Assembly: GCA_947378615.1 (NCBI GenBank)
Contig: CANCKV010000200.1
Span: 1 to 6,394 of the forward strand
DNA: 6,394 nucleotides
Origin: Chitinophagaceae bacterium
Lineage (GTDB): Bacteria > Bacteroidota > Bacteroidia > Chitinophagales > Chitinophagaceae
Direction: 5' to 3'
Numbering within the stretch: the first letter of the stretch is position 1; the number at the start of each line of letters is the position of its first letter. Of the stretch, positions 5,737 through 6,394 are shown piece after piece. The position numbers were made by a program, and so were the translations under genes. The notes below the pieces were generated by a model. That model searched no databases. It was not told the origin of the DNA and saw only the letters and a list, made by a program, of their open reading frames with translations.

Positions 5737-6019
5737 TTGTTTAAGTTATAAATATGAGTAATGAAAATGAATCAGAGGGCAAATAAACGGATTTGAAATG
5801 TAATCTACTTTGGAATAACAGAATAAAATGAATATGGTTTCAAATAGGTGTTTTTGAATTACAGAAAAGCTTTTTCATTCTTGCTTGTACAAAACACAAG
5901 TTCTGAAATTTGTTTATTCAGACATCTTTGAATCAATCATTTGTTCTTCATTGTATTGAGAATATATAAAAAGACTAAAATGAAATAAACCTTTTTGATT
6001 GTCAATCCTTATTTGTACT
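5737..6019. other. Divergent AT-rich spacer between ATPase and flavin reductase genes
   Basis: 283 bp without a gene I can support. It should contain both promoters, but I find no perfect TAnnTTTG element on either strand. Two inverted repeats stand out: TCTGAA/TTCAGA (5902-5907 and 5917-5922) and GATTG-T-CAATC (5997-6007). No RNA gene is recognisable. Confidence 0.6.
5997..6007. promoter_or_regulatory. Palindrome just upstream of the flavin reductase gene
   Basis: GATTG, a central T, then CAATC make a perfect 11-bp palindrome 12 bp before the ATG at 6020. The position would suit an operator overlapping the promoter or leader. Such a short palindrome in AT-rich DNA could be chance. Confidence 0.25.
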
Positions 6020-6394
6020 ATGAAACACATTTCAATTGATACCATTAAGACATGGGAGCGTTTTTATCGTGCGAACTTTATCAATTGCCTTTCGGGATTC
6101 AAATCAGCTAGTCTTGTTGGCACCGTGAATGCGGAGGGTCAGTCTAATTTGGCTGTTTTTAGTAGCATTGTTCATCTTGGTTCAGATCCAGCTTTGATTG
6201 GTTTCATCAATCGTCCCTTAGCAGCTGCTCCACATACTATCAATAACATCAAGGCTACAGGCGTTTATACAATCAACCATATTCATCCTTCATTTGTAGC
6301 GAAAGCGCATCAGAGTAGTGCAAAATACGCTGTTGATATTAACGAATTTGATGCAGTTAATCTTGAAGCACAGTTCATTAATTCCATCAAAGCT
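6020..6394 (+). CDS. Flavin reductase family protein, 5' part only (runs off the window)
   Basis: 125 codons are open from the ATG at 6020-6022 to the window end, with no stop. The N-terminus reads MKHISIDTIKTWERFYRANF. It continues with segments typical of the flavin reductase (split-barrel FMN-binding) family: LSGFKSASLVGTVN, NLAVFSSIVHLGSDPALIGFI, then NRPLAAAPHTINNIKATG and VYTINHIHPSFVAKAHQSS. Family members bind FMN, often as dimers, and reduce flavins or other substrates with NAD(P)H. The exact substrate cannot be told. This form resembles the roughly 200-aa Bacteroidota proteins annotated as flavin reductase, so about 80 residues are probably missing. It is divergent from the ATPase gene. 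TTATTTG (6009-6015) just upstream only partly resembles a -7 element. Confidence 0.9.
   Translation, partial: MKHISIDTIKTWERFYRANFINCLSGFKSASLVGTVNAEGQSNLAVFSSIVHLGSDPALIGFINRPLAAAPHTINNIKATGVYTINHIHPSFVAKAHQSSAKYAVDINEFDAVNLEAQFINSIKA

Overview
The window looks like a chromosomal segment from the phylum Bacteroidota. The evidence is an AT-rich sequence, a DUF4294-type secreted protein (a family I know mainly from this phylum), a perfect TAnnTTTG -7 promoter element ahead of one gene, and the near absence of Shine-Dalgarno sequences. I cannot name a genus from the sequence.

Left part (1-2796): a 203-bp tandem array of 29 heptamers (7-209) abuts and slightly enters the 3' end of a minus-strand gene group. 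Read on the minus strand, the order is a predicted outer-membrane or periplasmic protein of unknown function (2796-1936), lipoyl synthase lipA (1815-877) and a DUF4294 secreted protein (827-210). The outer-membrane gene starts with GTG. The DUF4294 gene has no in-frame ATG and probably starts with TTG. A 43-bp imperfect dyad lies just upstream of lipA.

Middle part (2797-4194): an OsmC/Ohr-family peroxide-reductase-like gene is divergent from the outer-membrane gene across only 43 bp. A 234-bp spacer with spaced TGTAA/TTACA elements follows. Then comes a type II toxin-antitoxin pair (DUF2281-like antitoxin and VapC-like PIN toxin) whose stop and start codons overlap as TAATG. A strong two-part hairpin lies in the convergent gap after the toxin.

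Right part (4195-6394): a 513-aa ChlI/MoxR-like AAA+ ATPase lies on the minus strand. A 283-bp divergent spacer separates it from the 5' part of a flavin reductase family gene, which runs off the window end.

The genes are mostly housekeeping or stress functions: lipoate cofactor synthesis, peroxide detoxification, an FMN oxidoreductase and a toxin-antitoxin module. I do not see a clear multi-gene novel defence system. The most unusual structure is the heptamer array, which has a 49-bp higher-order period, lacks G on the + strand, and supplies the stop codon of the neighbouring gene.
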